A stretch of DNA of 10,684 nucleotides from Verrucomicrobiota bacterium (lineage in GTDB: Bacteria > Verrucomicrobiota > Verrucomicrobiia > Opitutales > Opitutaceae). This document shows, piece after piece, positions 1 to 7,333 of the stretch. Position 1 is the stretch's first letter; each line of letters begins with the position of its first letter. Under the pieces are notes generated by a model. The model had not been told where the DNA came from and ran no database searches. It was given only the letters and a program-made list of their open reading frames with translations. The stretch is from NCBI GenBank assembly GCA_023386835.1, contig JAEWIY010000195.1, positions 1 to 10,684 on the forward strand, given 5' to 3'. A program made the position numbers and the translations under genes.

Positions 1-28
1 TCACCCTACACCAAGCCAAGGTTCGAAC

Positions 29-3000
29 TCAGAACAGGAACGAATTCGTGATGAACCATTCCTGCACCGGTTTGACGCGCACGGACGCCCACGTCTGGCC
101 GTCCGGCTGGACGGAGATCGGAATCAGCCCCTCATCCGCGAAGGCATTACGAATGTTGAGCTGGATGCGCCACGTGATCTTGTCCGTCAGCTTGCGCTCG
201 TAGCTCGCCCACAGGTCGATCGCGTCTTCGGAGGGACCGTAGTACGGCTTGGACAGATCGAACAGGCCCCCGGCGATCACCGGATAACCGATCACCACTT
301 CGTCCTGCCAGCGATAGCTGCCACCCACCCCGAAGCCTTCGAGCACGCCGCTGCGGAACGTGTAGTTCGTGTAGAAGTTGTAGCGCCATTCGCGGATTTC
401 CGGGGCGGCGGCACCTTCCTGCAGCTTCATCTGCACGTAGTTCGCACGCCACGGCCCGAAGACGTTGGCGTAGATGTTCAGGCTGGTGTTACCGAACTGC
501 GGCATGGCGCCAGCCGGCGTCAGCGAACCGTCCGGGTTGGTCAGCTTGGAGTCGATGAAGGCGATGTACTCGTCGAGCAGCGGACCACCGACGTTCGAGC
601 GCACGGCGTCGGTCTTCGACGCGTTGAAGCCCACGCGCCAGTTCCGCGTCGGGTTGGCGGTGAGTTCAAACTCCCAGCCCTTCGAAACGGTGTCGGCGGT
701 GACCGTGAAGCCCTGCGGAGCGGTGGCAACGTAGGCGAAGACCTGCGCCGGATCCGGCTGGAAGGCGCCCGGGTTGGCCTCGTAGGTGGAACGGTCGGTC
801 AGCTTGTCGAGCGAGACCGGCGTGAAGCCCCACGCGTTGAAGAAGCCACGGTCGGTCAGCCACGACTGGATCTCGTTCCAGGTCGTGATCGCCTGGTCCT
901 CCAGCGCGCGACCCTGTTCAGGCGTGAGCGACGTGTCAGCGGCGTTCTCCGGACCGCCCCAGGTGTTGCGGCTCTGTGGCTGATCGCGGGTGCCCCAGTC
1001 GTAGACGCCGAGGTCATACAGGAACACGTTGCGGAAGCGCAGGCCCTGTTGGATGATGCGGCCGATGCCACCCGGGTCGCTGATGCCGCTGCTGGCGTTC
1101 TTCACGCTTGTCTCGTAGCGGATCGCGCGGAACGAGTACTTGCCGTCCTTCGTCGCCAGCAACACGCCGTAGTCCTTTGTTTCGCCGGTCGGGTTTTCGA
1201 TCGGGTTGCCGTAGATGTCGCGGCGCGTGTCCGTGACCTGGAAGTTGTTGGACTTGCTGTACGACAGGCTGACGTCGATCGGCAACGGGTCGTTCGGGAA
1301 CAGGCGGTTGATGTGGATGACACCACCGTAAGCAGTGGACTCATCCTTGAAGATCTGCGCCTCCGGGTATTGGTCCGGCAGCCGATACACTTCCGGGCTC
1401 ATGTTCAGGATGCTGCGGTTGAGCGGCTGCTGCTGGGCCGAGACGCCCTTGCCCTTCACTTCGTCGCTGCGCCAGCCGAACGTCGGAATAATCGCCTCGT
1501 TCCAGAGGTAACCCTGCCACGAGAACGCGTAGGACTCGGTCTCGCGCATCGACATCTGGGCGCGCGTGAGCAGGCGCAGGTCCTCACCGCGGTTGTAGCG
1601 CAGCAGGTTCATGTCGAAGTTATTGCCCCAGCCGCGGTAGTTGGCGGGGTTGGACGCCTGCGTGGTGGCGGTGGCCGGGTTGTAGAGCCGGTCGTACCCC
1701 GGCGGCAGCGTCCACGGAGCGGCGGTGTCGACGCCCGTCGCGACCCAGGTGGAATCAAAACCATAGAGGCTGCTATCCGGAATCGCGATTGGGGAACCGA
1801 TCCGCGCGATGTTGGCGCCCGACGGCGAGCTGCGATCGATGATCGAGGGCCCGAGGTAGATCATGGCCAGCGGTGGACGGTCCTGGATGCTCGAGCCGTT
1901 GCCGGCATTGCCGTTCCAGTAGCCGGCCCATTCCTGGCTGTTCGCGTTCTCCACCCAGACGCGGTTTTCGGTGAAGTACTCCTCCTTGCTGAAGACGCCG
2001 TTGAAGCGCTGCTTGCCGAAGAGTTTCACGAGAAACGCATTGTCCGTGACGTCGGCCGTGCGGAACTCCGCAAAGAGTGAGGCGCGGTAGTATTCACGAT
2101 CGCTCTCGTAGGAGCTGCCGCCACCACCCGAGTTCGAGATGACGAGGGGACGTCCGAAGTTCGGATTGGTCTGGCTGCTGATGCCGTCCGCGCCGGCCGT
2201 GAGGTAATAGTCCTGGAAGTTCTTCAGGATGTCCATCGTCAGGCTTGGCGTGCCGTTGAGCAGCGCGTCGCCACCGCGGTCGTATTTCTGGCGGTCATAC
2301 ACGAACTGCACGCCCACGCGGTCGTCCCAGCCGGTCTGGGAGATGTCGATGTTGTAGGCGTCCCAGTTTTCCCACTCCCGCTTGTTGGGGCCGTCGATGA
2401 GGTTGTTGTAGAAATCGAAGATCGACGCATCCATCAACGACTCCTGGCGGTACTGACCAAACTGCGCGTTGGGCAATTGCAGGCCGTTGGCCGCGCCGGG
2501 CAGTCCGCCGATGACATAGAACTGGTCGGCGGTGCGCTTGCCGAGAAGGCCTTCCGAAGCGCCACGCTGGGTTCCGTTCGGATTGCGGGCGCCGACGTTG
2601 TTGTAGCCCGCCATTGCGCGGTACAACTGACCCGTCGCGCCATCCATCAACCAGAACGGCTGTTGCTGGTTGGGCGGCACGTTGAGGTACGGTTGGTAAT
2701 TGACCGTCGAGCTCTGGATCTGGCCGCGGCCGTCGCCCGCCACGACGTTGTCCGTGCGCCACGGGTCGTAAGGGTTGTTCATCGCCTCGCGGCCCATGCC
2801 GCCAAAGGGATTGTCCGCGGAAACCGTCCGCGGACGATACCACGCCGAGAGATTGTCGTTCGGCGGAACGATGCGCGGACGATTGGCGTCGATCTCACCG
2901 CTCTCGTACTTCGCCTTGATGCTCGTGCGGAAATCGCGGCGGCTGAACAGCTGCGGATCGAAGCGAATGGCGGCGTAGTAGCGCTCGTCATCCTCAAACG

Positions 3001-3709
3001 CCGGTTCCTGCTGAAACTTCTCGTGGTCCCACAAGGCGTCGACGCGAACGGCGAGCACGTTGGGAATCAGCACCTGGTTGTAATCGAGCGTGGCGCGCCA
3101 GCTGTCGTACGAGCCGAAGCGGCCCGAGACCTCGCCGCGTGTACGGAATTCGGCATTACGCGTCTGGGCGTTGACGATACCGGCGGGGCTGCCGAGGCCG
3201 AAGAGGATCGAGTTCGGTCCGCGCTGGATGTCGATGCGGTCGACATTGTACGCATCCCACGGGATATCGGTGACGAAGAAGTCGCGCGTATTGTCGGCGG
3301 AGGCGAGACCGCGAACCCGTTGCGCTCCCCCGGGCGCGCGCAGGCTCGAACTCTCGTCCACACTCGTGCCGTTGCCGAGGCCCGCATAGGTGCCGCGGGT
3401 GCCGGCCACTTCGGCGTTGGGCGTGTACTGCAGCAACGTGGCGTTGTCCGTCGCGCCAAGGTCGCCGAGCAGTTCACGCGTCACGACGGAGATCGCGCCG
3501 CCCACGTCCCGCAGGTTGGTGCGGATGCGGGTGCCGGCGAGAGTCTCGGTCGCGGCATAACCGGTGTCGCGATCACTGGAGACTTCGAACGGGGTGAGGA
3601 CCACGACATTATCGTCCTCCTCCGAGGTGGTGGCCTGGCCGAAGCCGGCCGGCGTCAGGATCAACGCGCCCGCACAAGCGGCAAGACGCGTGGTTCGGGG
3701 GTAGTGCAT
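29..3709 (-). CDS. TonB-dependent outer-membrane receptor, large verrucomicrobial type
   Basis: Outer-membrane receptor that would import a bulky ligand into the periplasm using TonB energy. The 1226-residue product starts with a signal peptide (MHYPRTTRLAACAGALILTPAGFGQA, probable cleavage near residue 26). A TonB-box-like segment follows (VVVLTPFEVSS, about 35-45), then a plug domain (about 50-185) containing the hallmark RGPNSILFGLGSPAGIVN at 163-180, then a long barrel rich in Tyr, Trp and Asn that ends in a C-terminal Phe, as outer-membrane barrels do. I chose the ATG at 3709 over the upstream in-frame codon at 3808 because it places the signal peptide at the N-terminus; the extra 33 residues look non-coding. 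No Shine-Dalgarno is visible. No SusD partner is present, so a SusCD pair is not supported. It is transcribed divergently from the LacI-type gene, which suggests shared control. Its ligand cannot be read from sequence; a carbohydrate or methoxylated compound is inference from the neighbours. Confidence 0.95.
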   Translation of the reverse strand: MHYPRTTRLAACAGALILTPAGFGQATTSEEDDNVVVLTPFEVSSDRDTGYAATETLAGTRIRTNLRDVGGAISVVTRELLGDLGATDNATLLQYTPNAEVAGTRGTYAGLGNGTSVDESSSLRAPGGAQRVRGLASADNTRDFFVTDIPWDAYNVDRIDIQRGPNSILFGLGSPAGIVNAQTRNAEFRTRGEVSGRFGSYDSWRATLDYNQVLIPNVLAVRVDALWDHEKFQQEPAFEDDERYYAAIRFDPQLFSRRDFRTSIKAKYESGEIDANRPRIVPPNDNLSAWYRPRTVSADNPFGGMGREAMNNPYDPWRTDNVVAGDGRGQIQSSTVNYQPYLNVPPNQQQPFWLMDGATGQLYRAMAGYNNVGARNPNGTQRGASEGLLGKRTADQFYVIGGLPGAANGLQLPNAQFGQYRQESLMDASIFDFYNNLIDGPNKREWENWDAYNIDISQTGWDDRVGVQFVYDRQKYDRGGDALLNGTPSLTMDILKNFQDYYLTAGADGISSQTNPNFGRPLVISNSGGGGSSYESDREYYRASLFAEFRTADVTDNAFLVKLFGKQRFNGVFSKEEYFTENRVWVENANSQEWAGYWNGNAGNGSSIQDRPPLAMIYLGPSIIDRSSPSGANIARIGSPIAIPDSSLYGFDSTWVATGVDTAAPWTLPPGYDRLYNPATATTQASNPANYRGWGNNFDMNLLRYNRGEDLRLLTRAQMSMRETESYAFSWQGYLWNEAIIPTFGWRSDEVKGKGVSAQQQPLNRSILNMSPEVYRLPDQYPEAQIFKDESTAYGGVIHINRLFPNDPLPIDVSLSYSKSNNFQVTDTRRDIYGNPIENPTGETKDYGVLLATKDGKYSFRAIRYETSVKNASSGISDPGGIGRIIQQGLRFRNVFLYDLGVYDWGTRDQPQSRNTWGGPENAADTSLTPEQGRALEDQAITTWNEIQSWLTDRGFFNAWGFTPVSLDKLTDRSTYEANPGAFQPDPAQVFAYVATAPQGFTVTADTVSKGWEFELTANPTRNWRVGFNASKTDAVRSNVGGPLLDEYIAFIDSKLTNPDGSLTPAGAMPQFGNTSLNIYANVFGPWRANYVQMKLQEGAAAPEIREWRYNFYTNYTFRSGVLEGFGVGGSYRWQDEVVIGYPVIAGGLFDLSKPYYGPSEDAIDLWASYERKLTDKITWRIQLNIRNAFADEGLIPISVQPDGQTWASVRVKPVQEWFITNSFLF

Positions 3710-3737
3710 ACGAGGTTTCGGTACGGGTGTTGGTTCA

Positions 3738-3757
3738 CGGCTCGCGGACGCGAGCCG
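3738..3757. promoter_or_regulatory. 20-bp palindrome just upstream of the receptor start
   Basis: Perfect 9-bp arms, CGGCTCGCG and CGCGAGCCG, flank a two-base centre (GA). The inner edge lies 28 bases from the receptor start codon at 3709. The symmetry and size fit a dimeric repressor operator, and the adjacent gene encodes a LacI-type regulator. In the receptor mRNA it could instead fold into an 8-bp stem with a four-base loop. Which role it has is inference. Confidence 0.45.
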
Positions 3758-4064
3758 CTGAAAAGAGGGTACAGCTGGCAGAGGACAGCCGGGTGCTGCG
3801 CCGAACACGCACGGCCCGAGACACGAACGTGAAGTTGGAGGGGGTGAACGACAGCAACGAATCGGCGAGAGGGGCGCACCGCGACGTTGGTGGCGGGGAT
3901 AGGCAAGTCGCCGTCAGGCGAAGAGGGGGAATGCCGGGACCATGGCGGAACGCGGTACGCACGACGAAGGCTCCCGCAGTACACGTTGAACAGGACGCAT
4001 GGTCGAAAACATCTCGACCACGCCTCCGTCCAGGCCGCTCGCGCAGGCGTGGAAAAACGGGAAT

Positions 4065-4095
4065 ACCTGCCGCTCGTTCCCCACGAGCGGCAGGT
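4065..4095. repeat. Perfect 13-bp inverted repeat with 5-base loop
   Basis: Left arm ACCTGCCGCTCGT (4065-4077), loop TCCCC, right arm ACGAGCGGCAGGT (4083-4095), with no mismatch. This is the strongest dyad in the window. On the minus strand, the receptor's strand, the stem is followed after seven bases by a run of five T (4053-4057), so it resembles a loosely spaced intrinsic terminator or leader attenuator. On the plus strand no T-run follows. It could also be a protein-binding site. Confidence 0.6.
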
Positions 4096-4331
4096 TCCTG
4101 AACGGTGCAATTAGCCCCTGCACCCATTCAAGAGGCGCGTGCCCGCGCCACAGCCGGCGGGAGAACGGCGCGCGTAGTGCTCGCCGCATGACAATGGAGC
4201 CGGCCCATGGGGTGACGCGGGGGGTGAAAGCCTTTCCTCCGGGTGGGTGCGCTCCCCGAGGGTGTTTCGTGGGCTTGGCGTACCGGGGGCTTGACGACCC
4301 GGCAAAAATGGCCGCGGTAGACGTTGACCCC

Positions 4332-5357
4332 ATGAGTGTCCGGAAAATCGCGGCGGCGCTGAAGCTTTCTCCCTCAACCGTGTCGCTGGCTTTGCGGCAT
4401 AGTGACAAGATCCCGCTGCCCACCCGCGAACGGGTGCTCAAGCAGGCGGAGCGCATCGGCTACCGGCCGAGCGCGAAGTTGAAGGAGGTCATGTCGCAGC
4501 TGCGCCTCACGCGGGTTCGTCCGGTCGACTCCTGCTTTGGCGTCATCTCGTTCTACGACGCCTTGCGGCCGTGGGAACGGTCCGCGCACCTCACGCGAAT
4601 CTTCGCCAGCATGGATGCGCGCGCCACGCAGCTGGGTTATCGGCTGGAGCCGCTGCTCATGCGCGGGCCCGGCATGACGTTCCGCCGCTTCCGTTCGATC
4701 CTCGACGCGCGCGGCATCCAAGGGCTGCTGACGTTTGGCAGTCCCAACCTGCAGGAGCAGTTCCCGCCCGAGTTCGACCACTACGCGGTGGTGACGATCG
4801 GCCTGAGCATCGAGACGCCGCTGCACCGGGTCACCAGTCACTTCTACAACGACCTCACGCACGCGCTGCAGCGGGTGTATGCGATGGGTTACCGCCGGCC
4901 GGGGCTCGTGCTCGGGCGCTACGAAGACCATCGCAGTGCGCACATGTACATCGGCGCGTACCTGGCCTGGTGCGAAAGCACGTTCGGCAACACGGTCGCA
5001 CCGGTTCTGCGGATGGACCGCGTGGAGGAGGAGCCGCTCCTGAATTGGCTGCGGCACTACAGCCCCGACGTCATCGTGCTGGTGCACGTGTACGACGTGC
5101 TCAACGAGTTTTCGCAGGTGTTGAACCGCAGCCGGATCCGGGTGCCGCAAGACATCGGTGTGGCCGCCGTCACCCAGATCCTGGAAGGCACCGGCATCTC
5201 AGGCATGCAGCAGAATCAGTCGCTGATGGGCGCCTGGGCCGTGGAGCTGCTGGAGGCCCGGATCATGCACCAGGACTTCGGCATTCCGGCCAATCCGCGG
5301 ATCGAAATGGTGGAAAGCCACTGGATCGACGGCGGCTCTCTGCGGGTGCTGGCGTGA
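4332..5357 (+). CDS. LacI/GalR-family transcriptional regulator
   Basis: DNA-binding regulator of 341 residues, a normal length for the family. The N-terminal helix-turn-helix is clear (VRKIAAALKLSPSTVSLALR, residues 3-22), followed by the third helix and hinge (about 27-58, 'RIGYRPSAKL'). The periplasmic-binding-protein-like sensor domain runs from about 66 to the end and includes 'GIQGLLTFGSP' (128-138) and a typical late segment around QNQSLMGAWAVELLEAR (294-310). I prefer the ATG at 4332 because it places the HTH at the extreme N-terminus; an in-frame ATG at 4308 would add eight residues and cannot be excluded. Neither has a Shine-Dalgarno. It lies divergent to the receptor and upstream of the corrinoid genes on the same strand, so it may control both. 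Family members usually sense sugars or sugar derivatives; the effector here is unknown. Confidence 0.92.
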   Translation: MSVRKIAAALKLSPSTVSLALRHSDKIPLPTRERVLKQAERIGYRPSAKLKEVMSQLRLTRVRPVDSCFGVISFYDALRPWERSAHLTRIFASMDARATQLGYRLEPLLMRGPGMTFRRFRSILDARGIQGLLTFGSPNLQEQFPPEFDHYAVVTIGLSIETPLHRVTSHFYNDLTHALQRVYAMGYRRPGLVLGRYEDHRSAHMYIGAYLAWCESTFGNTVAPVLRMDRVEEEPLLNWLRHYSPDVIVLVHVYDVLNEFSQVLNRSRIRVPQDIGVAAVTQILEGTGISGMQQNQSLMGAWAVELLEARIMHQDFGIPANPRIEMVESHWIDGGSLRVLA

Positions 5358-5421
5358 CGTTCGGTCAACGTCGACCGCGTTCCGGTTTTCGTCACCGCCC
5401 CGTCCGGGGCATTCGTCTTCT

Positions 5422-5445
5422 CCAGCCTGATCCCCCTCAGGCTGG
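5422..5445. repeat. 9-bp perfect inverted repeat downstream of the regulator
   Basis: CCAGCCTGA (5422-5430), loop TCCCCC, TCAGGCTGG (5437-5445). No T-run follows directly, so alone it is not a classical intrinsic terminator. Its 3' arm overlaps a 10-bp palindrome (5442-5451). It probably stabilises the 3' end of the regulator transcript or forms part of the termination region. Confidence 0.5.
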
Positions 5446-5475
5446 GCCCAGCCGATCGCCCCTCGCTCGGCGAGG

Positions 5476-5505
5476 CCACCCGACCGCGGCGGCCGGTGGG
5501 GTTTT
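5476..5505 (+). terminator. Possible intrinsic terminator of the LacI-type gene
   Basis: CCACC (5476-5480) pairs with GGTGG (5495-5499), and the inner CCG/CGG extend the stem with one bulge and one mismatch. GG and TTTT (5502-5505) follow. The position, about 120 bases after the regulator's stop and before the cluster, suits a terminator, but the T-run is short and the stem imperfect. Confidence 0.4.
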
Positions 5506-5680
5506 GCTCAGTACGTGTTTTCGCCTTGTGCTTTTTTGCCCGCCTTCGCTTTCCCTCACCCACCGCCGCCTTGCTGTTTCACCCGAACAGTGAAGACGGT
5601 GTTCGTTTCATGCCTTCTCCCGCTCTCCGTCCTTCCCCGCCCCGTCCTTCTTGGATCGGCCTCGTCCGCCCGACTCTGAC

Positions 5681-7333
5681 ATGAGCGTTCGCGTCGAGAT
5701 TGATTATCAGACCGTGGAGGCCGACGTCGGTACGTCGCTGTTCGACTGCGCCGAGCGTGTGGGCGTGCGTGTGCCCACCTCCTGCCGCAAGCAGGGCCGG
5801 TGCAAGGAGTGCATGGTGGAAGTGACGACGGGCCTGGACCGCCTCACGCCACCCACCGAGGCTGAGCGACACCTCACCGGTAACTTTCGGCTCTCGTGCT
5901 GCGCCCGTCTCGCGGCGGCGGACGGAGAGGTGCAGTGCCACACCCTGCGGCGGGGCGAGATGCGGATCGAGCGCCACGCCTTCGAACTCCCGGTGCACAC
6001 GCAGCGCTGGCAGATCGAGCCGGCGGTCACCCGCGCGGGCGAGGCGGTGCTGCTCGACGGCGTGGAGATCGACCGACGCAGCGGGCCGGCGCATGGGCTC
6101 GCGATCGACCTCGGCACGACCACGGTCGTGTTGCGCCTGCTCAACCTGGAAACCGGTGAAGTCGTCGCCGATGCGTCGTTCGAGAATCCGCAACGTTTTG
6201 GCGGATCGGACGTGATGGCGCGGATCCAGTACGACACCGATCATGGCAGCCGCGTCCTGCAGCGCACGTTGCTCGGTTATCTGACGCACGCGATCGAGGA
6301 CCTGCCGGTCGATCCACAATCCATCTACGAAGTCGTCATCGCCGCCAACTCGACGATGCGCGACCTCTTCTTCCGGCTGTCCGTCTATTCGATCGGCCAG
6401 AGCCCGTACCAATCGCTGACGGAGATCGAACTCGCGGCCGGCAAGCGCACGACGACCAGCCTCAGCGAAACCGCGCACCGGCTCGGGTTGCCGATTCATC
6501 CAAAAGCCCGCGTGTACGGCCTGCCCATCATCAGCGGCCACGTCGGCGCCGACGCGGCCGCCTGCATGCTCGCCATCGACTTGGCGCACGAGGATCGGCT
6601 CGTCGCGTTGATGGACATCGGCACCAACACCGAGCTCGTGGTGGGCAACCGCCACAAGATCCTCGCCGCGTCCTGCCCCGCCGGTCCGGCGTTTGAAGGC
6701 GGGCAAATCACTTGCGGCATGCCGGGATTGCCCGGCGCAATCGAGCGTGTGCGCATCGGCGCGGACGGCGCGGTCGAGACGACCGTCATCGGCGGCGGCA
6801 CCCCCGAGGGCATCTGCGGCTCCGGTCTCGTCGACCTGCTCGGTGAACTGCTTCGCCAAGGAGAAATGAACCCGCTCGGCCGCTTCGAGGCCGGTGCGGA
6901 CGACTTTGTCGTGGCGCAAGGCGCTTCGGGGCCGATTGTGCTGCGCGAGGCGGACGTCAATGCGCTGGCCCAGGCCAAGGGCGCCAATGTCGCCGGCCTG
7001 CAGATCGCGGCAGCGGAATACGGTATCCGTCTGGCGGATATCGACGTGTTTTATGTCGCCGGCGGTTTTGGCCGCCACCTCGACCTCGACTCCGCGCGCC
7101 GGATCGGGCTGATCCCCAGCCTGCCACGCTCCCGGATCGTGCAAGTGGGCAACGCCGCCATCGAAGGCGCCTGCATCGCGCTCCTCTCGCGCACCAAACG
7201 CGCGGAACTGGAAAAGCTCGTGCGCGAAGTGGTGCACTGCCGGCTCGAGACGAATCCCGGCTTCTTCGATTTCTTCGTGGAAGGATGCCAGTTCGGACCC
7301 GTCGGCGAACCCGCCGAGTTGCCGGAACCATGA
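5681..7333 (+). CDS. Reductive activator of corrinoid proteins (RACo-like, [2Fe-2S] + ASKHA ATPase)
   Basis: Cytoplasmic ATP-dependent activator that would return accidentally oxidised Co(II) corrinoid protein to the active Co(I) state. The 550-residue product begins with a [2Fe-2S] ferredoxin domain: Cys35, Cys41 and Cys44 in C-x5-C-x2-C spacing, with the fourth ligand at Cys73 or Cys74. After a linker (about 90-135) comes the ASKHA ATPase domain with the phosphate-1 loop DLGTTTVV (143-150), the phosphate-2 loop MDIGTNTELV (311-320), GICGSGLVDLLGELL (377-391) and 'YVAGGFGRHLDLDSA' (458-472). This is the 2Fe-2S type seen in acetogen RACo, not the RamA type with C-terminal 4Fe-4S clusters. The ATG at 5681 starts the ferredoxin fold; an upstream TTG at 5651 would add ten unconvincing residues. 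It is the first gene of the cluster and overlaps the next by ATGA. The corrinoid protein downstream is the obvious client. Confidence 0.94.
   Translation: MSVRVEIDYQTVEADVGTSLFDCAERVGVRVPTSCRKQGRCKECMVEVTTGLDRLTPPTEAERHLTGNFRLSCCARLAAADGEVQCHTLRRGEMRIERHAFELPVHTQRWQIEPAVTRAGEAVLLDGVEIDRRSGPAHGLAIDLGTTTVVLRLLNLETGEVVADASFENPQRFGGSDVMARIQYDTDHGSRVLQRTLLGYLTHAIEDLPVDPQSIYEVVIAANSTMRDLFFRLSVYSIGQSPYQSLTEIELAAGKRTTTSLSETAHRLGLPIHPKARVYGLPIISGHVGADAAACMLAIDLAHEDRLVALMDIGTNTELVVGNRHKILAASCPAGPAFEGGQITCGMPGLPGAIERVRIGADGAVETTVIGGGTPEGICGSGLVDLLGELLRQGEMNPLGRFEAGADDFVVAQGASGPIVLREADVNALAQAKGANVAGLQIAAAEYGIRLADIDVFYVAGGFGRHLDLDSARRIGLIPSLPRSRIVQVGNAAIEGACIALLSRTKRAELEKLVREVVHCRLETNPGFFDFFVEGCQFGPVGEPAELPEP

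Larger units (their letters stand above)
3710..4331. other. Divergent intergenic region between receptor and LacI regulator
   Basis: This 622-bp region separates the two divergent genes and should carry both promoters. Open frames crossing it in several phases encode Arg/Pro/Ser-rich, low-complexity peptides typical of GC-rich non-coding DNA, so I call no gene. It contains two perfect inverted repeats (3738-3757 and 4065-4095) and a weaker 6-bp pair, GGTGCA at 4104-4109 with TGCACC at 4119-4124. I see no convincing -35/-10 pair and no cobalamin riboswitch B12 box on either strand. Confidence 0.7.
5358..5680. other. Non-coding gap with several GC-rich hairpins
   Basis: This 323-bp gap lies between the regulator and the corrinoid gene cluster. 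Its first half holds hairpins: GCCCC/GGGGC (5397-5410), CCAGCCTGA/TCAGGCTGG (5422-5445), the palindrome CTGGGCCCAG (5442-5451) and a terminator-like stem (5476-5505). The second half has overlapping short dyads (5574-5605) followed by a C/T-rich stretch leading to the start at 5681. I see no credible gene, no B12 riboswitch and no obvious sigma-70 promoter. The layout suggests that transcription of the regulator ends here and that the cluster has its own promoter. Confidence 0.6.

Noticed and set aside
1049..2080. Long plus-strand open frame (343 codons) opposite the receptor gene
   Set aside because: Its product is Val/Ala/Arg/Asp-rich with no domain, and it is fully antisense to a clear receptor gene. 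It is a shadow caused by high GC and codon bias.
29..3709. SusC/SusD-type glycan uptake pair
   Set aside because: No SusD-like lipoprotein gene is in the window, and the receptor has the stand-alone verrucomicrobial N-terminus, not the SusC carboxypeptidase-like extension.
2477..3832. Long plus-strand open frame (451 codons) opposite the receptor N-terminal half
   Set aside because: It has the same low-complexity Val/Ala/Arg composition, no recognisable motif and no leader; it is a mirror of the real coding frame.
4308..4331. Earlier ATG (4308) as start of the LacI-type regulator
   Set aside because: It is possible, but it adds eight residues before a HTH that usually begins within the first few residues, and it has no ribosome-binding site to favour it.
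4571..5593. Plus-strand out-of-frame open frame within and past the regulator gene
   Set aside because: The Ala/Arg/Pro-rich product overlaps the LacI-type coding frame and has no family features.
3710..5680. Cobalamin riboswitch controlling the receptor or the cluster
   Set aside because: I searched both intergenic regions by eye on both strands for the conserved B12 box and found nothing matching; a divergent form cannot be excluded without a covariance search.
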